Assembly (NCBI GenBank): GCA_900544105.1
Contig: UQUC01000011.1
Span: 1-39,258 of the forward strand
From: an uncultured Oscillibacter sp.
GTDB taxonomy: Bacteria > Bacillota > Clostridia > Oscillospirales > Oscillospiraceae
Length of the DNA stretch: 39,258 bases
Direction of reading: 5' to 3'
Below are positions 1 to 7,462 of this stretch, one piece after another. The notes beneath the pieces are model-generated. The model made no database searches. It had not been told where the DNA came from and saw only the letters and a list, made by a program, of their open reading frames with translations. Within the stretch, counting starts at the first letter, position 1, and each line of letters starts with the position of its first letter. Position numbers and translations under genes: made by a program.

Positions 1-9
1 TCCATAGAG

Positions 10-513
10 TCAAGTCCTTTCATGTGCTTCCACCCGCCGGAGCAGACGGAGCAGGCGGTAACGGTTGTAGCGCTGGATAGCGGCAAAGGGCAGATTGCAC
101 AGCCCGATGAACAGGGCTATGAGAAAAAAGAGGGGCAGCCAATCCAGAGGGCGCTCACACAGCAGGCAGAAAAACAGGGAGAAAAAGCCCAGCAGGGCGA
201 TGAGCTCGTGGATAATTTCGGCGTGGCAGGTAACGCCCAGAAATTCCCGCAGATAGGCCGGAGTGAGAGAGGCGGCCAGATGGCGCTTATCAAACTCCGG
301 GTTGAACTGGGGTAAACGGTCCTTCCAGCGGGGGAGCCGGAGGCGGCGGTACAGGGTCATTTCCTTTTCGGACACATGGAAAAAGGGCCGCTGCCAATCG
401 AAAAGGCGGTGCTGGACGTCAAGAGGGAGATGTGTGACCAGCTCCGCCGTGCCGAAGTGGAGCGCTGTCCAGAAAACGGTGTTGAGCAGGGTGATCTCCA
501 AGGCAGAGTGCAT
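10..513 (-). CDS. CrtO-like membrane acyltransferase
   Basis: A 167-residue membrane protein. It resembles the family annotated as glycosyl-4,4'-diaponeurosporenoate acyltransferase (CrtO type), which moves a fatty acyl chain onto a glycosylated carotenoid in staphylococci. The supporting pattern is an E-x-x-x-YRRLRLPRWKDRLP segment around residues 50-68, and an IQRYNRYRL motif near the C-terminus (about 145-153) after two hydrophobic segments (about 100-140). An N-terminal hydrophobic helix spans about 5-25. The ATG at 513 has an AAAGGAG ribosome site at about 524-530. No other carotenoid gene is visible nearby, so the true acyl acceptor in this organism is unknown. The gene follows pnp on the same strand but a strong terminator separates them. 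The family call rests on motif memory, not on a search. Confidence 0.6.
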   Translation of the reverse strand: MHSALEITLLNTVFWTALHFGTAELVTHLPLDVQHRLFDWQRPFFHVSEKEMTLYRRLRLPRWKDRLPQFNPEFDKRHLAASLTPAYLREFLGVTCHAEIIHELIALLGFFSLFFCLLCERPLDWLPLFFLIALFIGLCNLPFAAIQRYNRYRLLRLLRRVEAHERT

Positions 514-560
514 AGGCGGCTCCTTTTCTCGGGAGGTTGTGGGGCGGGCTGTGCTGCGCC

Positions 561-602
561 GAAACGGAAAAGGACGGGGCGGGCGAACTGCCCGCCCCGT
601 CC
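561..602 (-). terminator. Rho-independent terminator of pnp
   Basis: A perfect 13-bp GC-rich stem (572-584 with 590-602, loop GAACT). Read on the minus strand it is followed by TTTTCCGTTTC. It lies 28 bases past the pnp stop codon. Confidence 0.85.
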
Positions 603-630
603 GGCGTTTTGCTGTTTTGATAGAGAAAAA

Positions 631-2781
631 TTACTTCACGCGCTCGCCGACGGCTTCCTTGGCGGCGATCTCGCGCATGGCGTCCTTGTGGGAAAGATTC
701 ACGCGGCCCTTCTCGTCAATATCGGTGACCTTGACCCACATCATGTCGCCGATCTTGCAGGCATCCTCCACCTTTTCGATGCGGTGGTCAGCCAGCTTGG
801 AGATATGCACCAGGCCGTCCTTGCCGGGAGCCAGCTCCACGAAGGCACCGAAGGTCATGAGACGCACCACACGGCCGTAGTACAGCTTGCCAATCTCGGG
901 AACGAACACGATGTCGTCAATGCACTTCTTGGCGGCGTCGCAGGCGGCGGCGTCCGCTGCGGCGATGTGGATGGTGCCGTCGTCATCAATGTCGATCTTG
1001 GCGCCGGTGTCGGCCACGATCTTCTGGATGACGGAGCCGCCCTTGCCGATGACGTCCCGGATGTTGTCGGGATTGATGTGCATAATGACCATCTTGGGAG
1101 CGTACTGGGAGACTTCCTTACGAGGCTCGGCGATGCAGGGCAGCATGATCTGGTCCAGGATCTCGCAGCGGGCGTCATAGGTGATGTCCAGCGCGTTCTT
1201 GATGATCTCCATGGTCAGACCGTCATTCTTCAGGTCCATCTGGATGGCGGTGATACCCTTCTTGGTACCGGCTACCTTGAAGTCCATCTCACCGTGGAAG
1301 TCCTCCACGCCCTGAATGTCGATAAAGGTGGTGAAGCCACCGTTATCGTCCTGGATCAGACCGCAGGAGATGCCGGCCACGGGAGCCTTGATAGGCACGC
1401 CGGCATCCATCAGAGCCAGCGTGGAGCCGCAGATGGAGCCTTGAGAGGTGGAGCCGTTGGAGCTGACGACCTCAGAGACCACGCGGATCGCATAGGGGAA
1501 CTCCTCCACAGAGGGAATCACAGGCAGCAGGGCACGCTCGGCCAGAGCGCCGTGGCCAATCTCCCGGCGGCCGGGGCTGCGGGCGGGCTTGGCTTCGCCG
1601 ACAGAGTAGCCGGGGAAGTTGTAGTGGTGCATGTAGCGCTTCTCAGTCTCTTCCCAGATGGTATCCAGCTTCTGGCAGGCGGACAGGGTGTCCAGGGTGC
1701 AGACGGAGAGGACCTGGGTCTGACCACGGGTGAACAGACCGGAGCCGTGAACGCGGGGCAGGACACCCACCTCGGCGCTGAGGGGACGGATCTCGTTCTT
1801 CTGGCGGCCATCTACACGGTGACCCTCCAGCAGCCAGGCCTTGACGATCTTCTTCTGGAACTTGTAGGTAATCTCCTCCAGATACTGGTCCATGTCGGGG
1901 TGATCTTCCAGATACTTCTCGTGCCACTTTTCGATCATGGCGTTCCAGCGCTGCTCGCGGACGTTCTTATCATCGGTGTCCATAGCGGCCTTGGCCTCGT
2001 CCATGAAGTTGGCCACGATGTCATCGAACAGCGCCTGGTCGAAGGCGGCGTGGGGATAGTCGAACTTGGGCTTGCCGATCTCAGCGACCATCTTGTTGAT
2101 CAGCTCGATCTGCTTCTGGTTCTCCTCGTGGGCCTTCTGGATGGCCTCGAACATCTTGTCGTTGGGGACCTCGTTGGCGCCGGCCTCGATCATGACCACC
2201 TTCTTGCTGGTGGAGACAACGGTGACGTCCAGGTCGGAGACCTTGCGCTGTTCGCTGGTGGGGTTGATGACCAGCTCGCCGTCCACCAGACCCATCTTCA
2301 CAGCGCCCACAGGGCCGTTCCAGGGAATGTCGGAGATGGCCAGCGCGGCGGAGGTGCCGATGAGGGCGGCGATCTCGGGAGAGCAGTCGTGATCCACAGC
2401 CATGACGGTAGCCATGATGGACACGTCATTGCGGAAGTCATAGGGGAACAGGGGGCGGATGGGGCGGTCGATGACGCGGCTGGTGAGGATGCCCTTCTCA
2501 CCGGGGCGCCCTTCGCGGCGGTTGAAGCTGCCGGGGATGCGGCCCACGGCGTACATCTTCTCCTCAAAGTCCACGCTCAGGGGGAAGAAATCGATGCCGT
2601 CCCGGGGACGGGCGGAGGCGGTGGCGCAGACCAGCACGCGGGTGTCGCCGTAGCCCACCATGACGGCGGCGTTGGCCAGTTCAGCCAGCTTGCCCACTTC
2701 CAGGGTCAGGGGACGGCCTGCCAGTTCCATCTCGTACTTATGATAGCCGGGGAACTGCCGATGGGTGATAATGGTTGACAT
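631..2781 (-). CDS. pnp: Polyribonucleotide nucleotidyltransferase (PNPase)
   Basis: Phosphorolytic 3'-5' exoribonuclease that degrades mRNA in the cytoplasm, usually within the RNA degradosome. The 716-residue length is typical. Two RNase PH-like cores are visible: the first contains the FNRREGRPGEKGILTSR segment near residue 85, the second the VLPRVHGSGLFTRGQTQVL segment near 345. A KH domain has the VIGKGGSVIQKI loop with GKGG at residues 579-582. A C-terminal S1 domain contains YYGRVVRLMTFGAFVEL and GLVHISKL. The ATG at 2781 is preceded on the minus strand by an AAAGGAG site. The gene follows rpsO in the same direction, the standard bacterial order, with a terminator hairpin between them, so pnp is probably partly fed by read-through or has its own weak promoter. 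Identification is secure. Confidence 0.98.
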   Translation of the reverse strand: MSTIITHRQFPGYHKYEMELAGRPLTLEVGKLAELANAAVMVGYGDTRVLVCATASARPRDGIDFFPLSVDFEEKMYAVGRIPGSFNRREGRPGEKGILTSRVIDRPIRPLFPYDFRNDVSIMATVMAVDHDCSPEIAALIGTSAALAISDIPWNGPVGAVKMGLVDGELVINPTSEQRKVSDLDVTVVSTSKKVVMIEAGANEVPNDKMFEAIQKAHEENQKQIELINKMVAEIGKPKFDYPHAAFDQALFDDIVANFMDEAKAAMDTDDKNVREQRWNAMIEKWHEKYLEDHPDMDQYLEEITYKFQKKIVKAWLLEGHRVDGRQKNEIRPLSAEVGVLPRVHGSGLFTRGQTQVLSVCTLDTLSACQKLDTIWEETEKRYMHHYNFPGYSVGEAKPARSPGRREIGHGALAERALLPVIPSVEEFPYAIRVVSEVVSSNGSTSQGSICGSTLALMDAGVPIKAPVAGISCGLIQDDNGGFTTFIDIQGVEDFHGEMDFKVAGTKKGITAIQMDLKNDGLTMEIIKNALDITYDARCEILDQIMLPCIAEPRKEVSQYAPKMVIMHINPDNIRDVIGKGGSVIQKIVADTGAKIDIDDDGTIHIAAADAAACDAAKKCIDDIVFVPEIGKLYYGRVVRLMTFGAFVELAPGKDGLVHISKLADHRIEKVEDACKIGDMMWVKVTDIDEKGRVNLSHKDAMREIAAKEAVGERVK

Positions 2782-2901
2782 AAGATTGCTCCTTTACTCA
2801 GATGCTCGGGAGCGGCTCTTTTCGTATTTGAAAGCATGTCCGAGATTCGGGCACAGTTTCAAACACAAAAAGCAACAGCTCCCGGCGAAAAATGACTTAA
2901 A

Positions 2902-2940
2902 ATTCGCAGAAAAGGGTGACGGAGATCCGCTCCGTCACCC
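2902..2940 (-). terminator. Terminator between rpsO and pnp
   Basis: A 10-bp perfect stem (2914-2923 with 2931-2940, 7-base loop) starts 11 bases after the rpsO stop. On the minus strand it is followed by TTTTCTGCG. It would reduce transcription from rpsO into pnp. Confidence 0.75.
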
Positions 2941-2950
2941 TCATTGCTTC

Positions 2951-3217
2951 TTACTTTCTGATACCCAGCTTGGCGATCAGGGCACGATAGCGCTCGATGT
3001 CCTTCTTCATCAGGTAGTCGAGCAGGCTGCGGCGCTTACCGACCATCTTCAGCAGACCACGGTTGGAGTGCTTGTCCTGGGGGTTGGCGCGCATATGCTC
3101 GGTGAGGATGTTGATACGCTCGGTGAGGATCGCGACCTGGACCTCGGGGGAGCCAGTGTCGGTCTCGTGGGTACGGTTGGCCTCGATCACGGCCGTCTTC
3201 TGATCTTTACGCAGCAT
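2951..3217 (-). CDS. rpsO: 30S ribosomal protein S15
   Basis: An 88-residue protein of the central domain of the 30S subunit. It binds 16S rRNA early in assembly. The hallmark segment TGSPEVQVAILTERI and the HSNRGLLKMVGKRRSLLDYL block are both present, and the length matches the family. The open frame extends upstream, but the ATG at 3217 gives the canonical MLRKDQK start and is preceded on the minus strand by a GAAAGGTGG ribosome site at 3227-3235. A clear sigma-A promoter lies at 3326-3354. The gene is followed by a terminator and then pnp. In other bacteria S15 can repress its own translation; no such structure was worked out here. Confidence 0.98.
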   Translation of the reverse strand: MLRKDQKTAVIEANRTHETDTGSPEVQVAILTERINILTEHMRANPQDKHSNRGLLKMVGKRRSLLDYLMKKDIERYRALIAKLGIRK

Positions 3218-3325
3218 TGTGTGTTTCCACCTTTCAAAAAATTCTCCGTGAACTGCGCCCTGGGAGTGGTGAAATCCTCCGCGGAACGAAGTCCCGGAAT
3301 TGCGCACAAATTCACGTGCTGAACA

Positions 3326-3354
3326 AGTTTACCATAGGAATGTGCGGTTGTAAA
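3326..3354 (-). promoter_or_regulatory. Sigma-A promoter of rpsO
   Basis: Read on the minus strand: -35 TTTACA (3349-3354), a 17-bp spacer, and -10 TAAACT (3326-3331), about 110 bp upstream of the rpsO start codon. Confidence 0.75.
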
Positions 3355-3431
3355 GAGAAAAATGCAAAAAATTCCTTATTTTTATAAAGGGAGCGGGGAA
3401 AAGAGGTGAAAAATATTTTTTTGAAAGGGGA

Positions 3432-3460
3432 TTGACAGAGAGGAACAGCCGTGTTATCCT
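3432..3460 (+). promoter_or_regulatory. Sigma-A promoter of the GntR/ABC operon
   Basis: -35 TTGACA (3432-3437), a 17-bp spacer, and -10 TATCCT (3455-3460). A perfect palindrome starts at the next base, so a repressor bound there would cover the transcription start. Confidence 0.85.
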
Positions 3461-3496
3461 AACTGTACTAACACACATAGTACAGTTGGTACAGTT
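3461..3496 (+). promoter_or_regulatory. Palindromic operator, probable GntR (YtrA-type) site
   Basis: A perfect 10-bp inverted repeat, AACTGTACTA (3461-3470) and TAGTACAGTT (3478-3487), is separated by seven bases. A further GGTACAGTT half-site follows at 3488-3496. The core reads ACTGTA-N13-TACAGT, the same geometry as the AGTGTA-N13-TACACT operator known for Bacillus YtrA. It abuts the -10 box and precedes an operon encoding a YtrA-like regulator, so negative autoregulation is the likely mode (inference). Confidence 0.8.
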
Positions 3497-3508
3497 CGGA
3501 GGAACGTT

Positions 3509-3616
3509 ATGAAGGTCATCAAGAAGGTAGTAGCCGCCCTGATGGTGCTGGGAGCACTGGCGGCGCTGACGGTGGGCGTGGTTTTGAAGCCGGGCCGGAA
3601 AGGAGACGAAACATGA
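3509..3616 (+). CDS. Micro-ORF 1, single-helix peptide (35 aa)
   Basis: The first ORF after the GntR operator. It starts at ATG 3509 behind a GGAGGAA ribosome site (about 3497-3503). The peptide has a basic N-terminus (MKVIKK), a hydrophobic helix of about 20 residues rich in Ala, Val and Leu, and a basic/acidic tail ending KPGRKGDET. This fits a small single-pass membrane protein, N-terminus in. Its stop overlaps the start of the next micro-ORF (ATGA), which implies coupled translation. No family is recognised. Support is the ribosome site, the coupling and the composition. Confidence 0.6.
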   Translation: MKVIKKVVAALMVLGALAALTVGVVLKPGRKGDET

Positions 3617-3702
3617 TGCTGTTTGGTTTTGCGGGGATCGCCGCCATCGTGGGTCTGATTTTTGCCGCTGTTGTTCTGGTGTCCGTGGCCTTGCAGCCCT
3701 GA
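3613..3702 (+). CDS. Micro-ORF 2, single-helix peptide (29 aa)
   Basis: Begins with tandem ATG codons at 3613 and 3616, overlapping the stop of micro-ORF 1. AAAGGAG lies just upstream, inside that ORF. Nearly the whole peptide is one hydrophobic helix (FGFAGIAAIVGLIFAAVVLV) ending SVALQP. Its pattern, an LF near the start followed by a GIAxxV core and a run of branched residues, resembles micro-ORF 3, so the two may be duplicates. Function unknown; a small membrane peptide is the only supported description. Confidence 0.5.
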   Translation: MMLFGFAGIAAIVGLIFAAVVLVSVALQP

Positions 3703-3718
3703 GCGTGGGGCGGATGCG

Positions 3719-3799
3719 ATGAGTGCGCTGTTTTTGCTTGGTATCGCAGGCGCGGTACTGCTGGTTATTTTGCTGACAGCGGTGATCCTGCACCGCTGA
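3719..3799 (+). CDS. Micro-ORF 3, single-helix peptide (26 aa)
   Basis: ATG 3719 is preceded by GTGGGGCGG, a modest ribosome site. The peptide is a single hydrophobic helix (LFLLGIAGAVLLVILLTAVI) ending LHR. It resembles micro-ORF 2 in order and composition. It lies 31 bases before the GntR gene in the same transcript. Such short peptides are easily missed by gene callers. Coding is likely but unproven and the function is unknown. Confidence 0.5.
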   Translation: MSALFLLGIAGAVLLVILLTAVILHR

Positions 3800-3829
3800 T
3801 CGAACATTCCTCAGAAAGGAGAGGCACAT

Positions 3830-4192
3830 GTGCTGACATTGAATTACCGGGATTCCCGTCCCATTTATGAACAGATCAAGGACGGCCTGCGGCGGATGAT
3901 CGTCACCGGGGCCATAGCTCAGGACGAAAAGCTGCCGTCGGTCCGGGCGCTGGCCACCCAGCTGTCCATCAATCCCAACACCATCCAGCGGGCCTATAAC
4001 GAGCTGGAAGCGGAAGGTTATATTTACTCCGTGGCGGGAAAGGGCAGCTTCGTCAGCGGTACGGCGGACGCCGACGCCGCCCGGCGGGAAACGCTTCGGG
4101 CGGATGTGAAAAAACTGCTGAATGAGCTGCGGTATCTGGGCGTGACGGAAGCGGACGCCGCGGCGCTCATCGAGGAGGTATACGAGCAATGA
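3830..4192 (+). CDS. GntR-family (YtrA subfamily) transcriptional regulator
   Basis: A 120-residue regulator with a GntR winged helix-turn-helix at about residues 8-75. Typical segments are RPIYEQIKDGLRRMIVTGAI, KLPSVRALATQLSINPNTIQ and the AYNELEAEGYIYSVAGKGSFV wing. The C-terminal part is a short helical region of about 40 residues rather than a ligand-binding domain, which defines the YtrA subfamily linked to ABC transporter operons. The start is GTG at 3830, because the ATG at 3828 meets a stop after two codons; AGGAG lies 8 bases upstream. The stop overlaps the ATPase start by four bases. A YtrA-geometry operator at 3461-3487 suggests it represses its own operon. YtrA regulators often respond to cell-wall stress or antibiotics; the inducer here is unknown. 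Confidence 0.92.
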   Translation: MLTLNYRDSRPIYEQIKDGLRRMIVTGAIAQDEKLPSVRALATQLSINPNTIQRAYNELEAEGYIYSVAGKGSFVSGTADADAARRETLRADVKKLLNELRYLGVTEADAAALIEEVYEQ

Positions 4193-5085
4193 TCGAAGTG
4201 AAAAACGTCGTCAAGACCTTTGACGGCTTTGCCGCCCTGAATGACGCGACCCTCAGTGTGCCCACCGGGGCCGTCTATGGACTGGTAGGGCCAAACGGCG
4301 CGGGCAAGTCCACCATCATCCGCCATCTCACCGGCATTTTCCGGCAGGACAGCGGCACCGTGCGGCTGGGCGGCGAGGATGTGTGGGAAAACGCGGCGCT
4401 GAAGGCCAAGATCGCCGCCATTCCCGATGATTGGTACTATTTCAATTCCGCGGGCATTGGGGACATGATGCGGTTCTACAAGGGCTTCTATCCCAATTTT
4501 TCCACGGAGCGGTATGAAAAGCTGCGGAAAGTGTTTGAACTGGACGAAAAGCGGCCTATCCGACGGTTTTCCAAGGGTATGCAGAAGCAGGCGGCCTTCT
4601 GGCTGGCTCTGTCCGCCATGCCGGATTATCTGATCCTGGATGAGCCTGTGGACGGTCTGGACCCGGTGATGCGCCGTCAGGTGTGGAGCCTGATGATGGG
4701 CGATGTGGCGGAGCGGGGCACTACGGTGCTGGTATCCAGCCACAACCTCCGGGAGCTGGAGGACGTGTGCGACCATGTGGGCATCATGGACCACGGCCAT
4801 GTTCTGCTGGAGCGGAGCCTGGCCCAGTTGCAGGACAACATGGTGAAATTGCAGGTGGTGTTCCCTGACGGTATGGAGGACGTTCCGGCGGAGCTGCCGG
4901 TGCTTCATGCCTCGAAGCTCGGCCGGGTGCATACCCTCATCATGCGAATGAACGCTCAAACGGCCACGGAGCGGCTGATGGCTTACAGCCCGCTGCTGGT
5001 GGACGCGGTGCCTCTGACGCTGGAGGAGATCTTTATTTACGAATTGGGAGGTGCAGACTATGCGGTCAAAGACATCGTGCTTTAA
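4189..5085 (+). CDS. ABC transporter ATP-binding protein (YtrB/BcrA-like)
   Basis: A 298-residue cytoplasmic ATPase partner of the following permease. Walker A is GPNGAGKST (34-42). The signature is the variant FSKGMQKQ (127-134), usual in this exporter subfamily. Walker B is YLILDEP (147-153), the D-loop GLDP follows, and the switch histidine is H185 in SSHN. The C-terminal 80 residues form the extension seen in such exporter ATPases. Its ATG overlaps the GntR stop (ATGA), and the next gene starts 26 bases before its stop, so the three are translationally coupled. The substrate cannot be told from sequence; relatives handle peptides, lantibiotics or cell-envelope stress. Confidence 0.93.
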   Translation: MIEVKNVVKTFDGFAALNDATLSVPTGAVYGLVGPNGAGKSTIIRHLTGIFRQDSGTVRLGGEDVWENAALKAKIAAIPDDWYYFNSAGIGDMMRFYKGFYPNFSTERYEKLRKVFELDEKRPIRRFSKGMQKQAAFWLALSAMPDYLILDEPVDGLDPVMRRQVWSLMMGDVAERGTTVLVSSHNLRELEDVCDHVGIMDHGHVLLERSLAQLQDNMVKLQVVFPDGMEDVPAELPVLHASKLGRVHTLIMRMNAQTATERLMAYSPLLVDAVPLTLEEIFIYELGGADYAVKDIVL

Positions 5086-7225
5086 CGGCACTCTTTTCCG
5101 GAAAAACCTGTCCCGGTACTGGCCGCTGTGGGGTCTGGCCTCCTTCGGCGGGGCCATGTTCCCCTTGGCGATGCTGCTGGAGCTGCTGCACAACGGGTTC
5201 CGGTTCTGGTCACCTCTGGAGACCAGACAGGCTTATTACACTGTGCTGTCCTACGGGGTGCCGGTTATTTCCATCGTGTACGCCATTTTGTGCGCCATGG
5301 CGGTGTGGAACTATCTTTACAACGCCCGCAGCGTGGGAATGATGCACACGCTGCCCGTCCGCCGGGAGGGGCTGTTTGTTACCAACGTGCTGTCCGGCCT
5401 GACGATGATGGCCATTCCCTACGCTGTGACCGGCGTTTTGCTGGTGCTGGTGTCGCTGCTGTTCGGCGGCTTTGAGCCGATGGGCGTGCTGGTGACGGTC
5501 TTGGGCGTTATGGGGGAGAGTTTGTTCTTCTTCGGCCTTGCCACCCTCTGCGCCTTCATCGTGGGCAACGTGTTCATGCTGCCCGCTCTTTACGGACTGA
5601 TGAACTTTATCGCCGTGCTGACGGACTTCATGGTGAACCTGCTGGCGCAGGGCTTCTGCTTCGGCCTGAACAGCAGCTATTCCGGTACCGTGGAGTGGCT
5701 CAGCCCCGTGGTATACCTCATACAGAAGATCTCTCCCAACAGCACCTACGAGACCCAGTGGGTGACGGATCGACTGGGCGGTCAGCGGTATGAGACCAAT
5801 GTGCTGACCTGCGTGACGCTGGAAAACGGCTGGCTCATCGCCGCCTATGCCGCCGCGGGCGCGGCGCTGCTGGGACTGGCGTGGCTGCTGTACCGCAGAC
5901 GCCGCAGCGAGAGCGCCGGAGACGTGGTGGCCGTGGGCTGGATGAAGCCGGTGTTCCGGTACGGCTGCGCCGTCTACGCCGCCATTTTAGGCGGACGGCT
6001 GCTGTACGCGCTGCTGTGGGAGAGCTTCCAGGACGGCCAGTACTTCACGCTTCTGCCCATGATTTTGTGCATGATCGCGGGCGGCGCCGTGGGCTATTAC
6101 GCGGCGTCCATGCTGCTGGCGAAAACGCCCCGGGTGTTCAAGACCACATGGAAGGGAATGCTGGCGGTGGCGCTGGGCTGCGCGGCCCTGTGCGGCGCCA
6201 TGAAGTACGACCTGTTCGGCGTGACCCGCCGGGTCCCCGCGCCGGACAGCGTGAAGCTGGTGAACGTCTACGCCGCCGGCAGCAATTATTACCTGACCCC
6301 CGGGAAGGACGACGCCCTTATTGAGAAGGTCCGGACGCTGCACCAGACCATTATCGACGATAAGGATTACATTCTGGGATACAGTTCGAGAGCTTACTAT
6401 GAGGATACTGCCAGTACGGAAATGGCCGCGGAGGACGCCGGGGCGCAATCGACCATCACTAATGTCCGCATCACCTATATGCTCAACAGCGGGCTGAAGG
6501 TGGAGCGGTGGTACAGACTGTATCTGACCTCTGGCCGCATGGCCCGGGAGGGCACCTATGACTATCTGCTGGATCAGCTCATCAACAGCCCGGAGATGCG
6601 CCAGAAGCGTATCCGCTGGCGGGATGAGGGCTTCCAGCTGGATGAGGCGTGGTACGATACAAGGTACAACGGCGGCGACATCAGCAGCCGGGAGGCAGAT
6701 CTGCTCCTGGACGCCGTGGCCAAGGACGCGGAAAATGGGGACTGGGGCGTGTATGACTGGTTCCGGGTGGATAATGACGCCGACAGCTATGAGATCCAAA
6801 TTCATTTCCAATACAGGCTGTCGGAGAGCCAGTTCAACAGAATCCATGATGCGATCCAGGTCAACGTCAAGGAGGGCATGACGGAGACGATCCGGGCGCT
6901 GAAGGACCTGAAATTGATCACCGACGCCGATCTGGTCACCAACCGGGAACGGTACCCGTGGCAGTACGGCAAGGGTGGCTGGGACCAATATGACCAGTTC
7001 TATAAGCAGTTCAATATGAGCCCCGAGGAATACTATGACCGGTACGGCGAGTACCCGGCGGGGTGGTTCGGCACGGAGAGCGATGATTCGTCCACGGAGA
7101 TGGAAACCGCTCCCACTGTGGACGACAGCCACAGCCCCAGCATGTCCGCCGGGGCGGAGGCCGCCGGTCTCGGCATCATCGGCGGGGCGGACGGCCCCAC
7201 GGTGATGGTGACGACCGTGGCCTGA
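5060..7225 (+). CDS. ABC permease with extracytoplasmic domain and GGADGPT tail
   Basis: A 721-residue membrane protein. About nine hydrophobic helices fill residues 15-385. A soluble region of about 340 residues follows, which resembles the DUF6449 domain of clostridial ABC permeases (from memory). If the N-terminus is inside, nine helices put this domain outside the membrane. Residues 705-714 read GIIGGADGPT, followed by seven residues and the stop; this motif is known from the beta subunit of sodium-translocating decarboxylases. The ATG at 5060 is preferred over the in-frame GTG at 5051 because GGGAGG lies 9 bases upstream. The gene overlaps the ATPase gene. It probably forms the membrane half of the exporter. 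The substrate is unknown. Confidence 0.85.
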   Translation: MRSKTSCFNGTLFRKNLSRYWPLWGLASFGGAMFPLAMLLELLHNGFRFWSPLETRQAYYTVLSYGVPVISIVYAILCAMAVWNYLYNARSVGMMHTLPVRREGLFVTNVLSGLTMMAIPYAVTGVLLVLVSLLFGGFEPMGVLVTVLGVMGESLFFFGLATLCAFIVGNVFMLPALYGLMNFIAVLTDFMVNLLAQGFCFGLNSSYSGTVEWLSPVVYLIQKISPNSTYETQWVTDRLGGQRYETNVLTCVTLENGWLIAAYAAAGAALLGLAWLLYRRRRSESAGDVVAVGWMKPVFRYGCAVYAAILGGRLLYALLWESFQDGQYFTLLPMILCMIAGGAVGYYAASMLLAKTPRVFKTTWKGMLAVALGCAALCGAMKYDLFGVTRRVPAPDSVKLVNVYAAGSNYYLTPGKDDALIEKVRTLHQTIIDDKDYILGYSSRAYYEDTASTEMAAEDAGAQSTITNVRITYMLNSGLKVERWYRLYLTSGRMAREGTYDYLLDQLINSPEMRQKRIRWRDEGFQLDEAWYDTRYNGGDISSREADLLLDAVAKDAENGDWGVYDWFRVDNDADSYEIQIHFQYRLSESQFNRIHDAIQVNVKEGMTETIRALKDLKLITDADLVTNRERYPWQYGKGGWDQYDQFYKQFNMSPEEYYDRYGEYPAGWFGTESDDSSTEMETAPTVDDSHSPSMSAGAEAAGLGIIGGADGPTVMVTTVA

Positions 7226-7247
7226 CCCAAATCGTACCGCAAGGACG

Positions 7248-7272
7248 CTCCCCGGCGGGAGACCGCCGGGGA
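7248..7272 (+). repeat. 25-bp direct repeat, left copy (palindromic)
   Basis: Identical to 7434-7458. Each copy holds the perfect stem CCCCGGCG/CGCCGGGG around GGAGAC. This copy starts 22 bases after the permease stop, and ACGCT and AGCGT extend the stem outward, so it can also serve as a weak terminator. Confidence 0.85.
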
Positions 7273-7273
7273 T

Positions 7274-7401
7274 AGCGTGTCGAAAAAGTCTTTTCGCCCC
7301 GCTGAGTTAGTTTTCAGAACTTTTATAAAGTTCTGAAAACTAAAGATTTCAATGGCGCAGGACACCCTTCTTGGGTTTCCCGCGCACACCCTTCCTTACC
7401 G
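7274..7401 (+). repeat. Dispersed multi-hairpin intergenic repeat, copy A
   Basis: About 128 bp matching the reverse complement of 31071-31199 along its length. Three successive hairpins are recognisable: AGCGTGTCGAAAAA with a degenerate partner; TTTTCAGAACTT with AAGTTCTGAAAA (7311-7338); and a GCGCGGGAAACCC-type arm, degenerate here, with TGGGTTTCCCGCGC. It ends ACACCCTTCCTTACCG. No coding capacity. It sits between the two 25-bp direct repeats. Confidence 0.8.
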
Positions 7402-7433
7402 TCGTAGAGGATTTACCACTTTATCGACAGTCT

Positions 7434-7458
7434 CTCCCCGGCGGGAGACCGCCGGGGA
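7434..7458 (+). repeat. 25-bp direct repeat, right copy (palindromic)
   Basis: Identical to 7248-7272, 186 bp away. Its right arm (GGGG at 7454-7457) is the only purine-rich stretch just upstream of the next gene's first ATG at 7463, so folding could mask the ribosome site. Confidence 0.85.
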
Positions 7459-7462
7459 GACA

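Noticed and set aside
376..2778. An 800-codon plus-strand open frame
   Set aside because: It is the antisense shadow of pnp; PNPase domains, ribosome site and terminator all lie on the minus strand.
3329..4189. A 286-codon minus-strand open frame opposite the GntR operon
   Set aside because: It runs through a promoter, an operator and a certain regulator gene and has no protein-like features.
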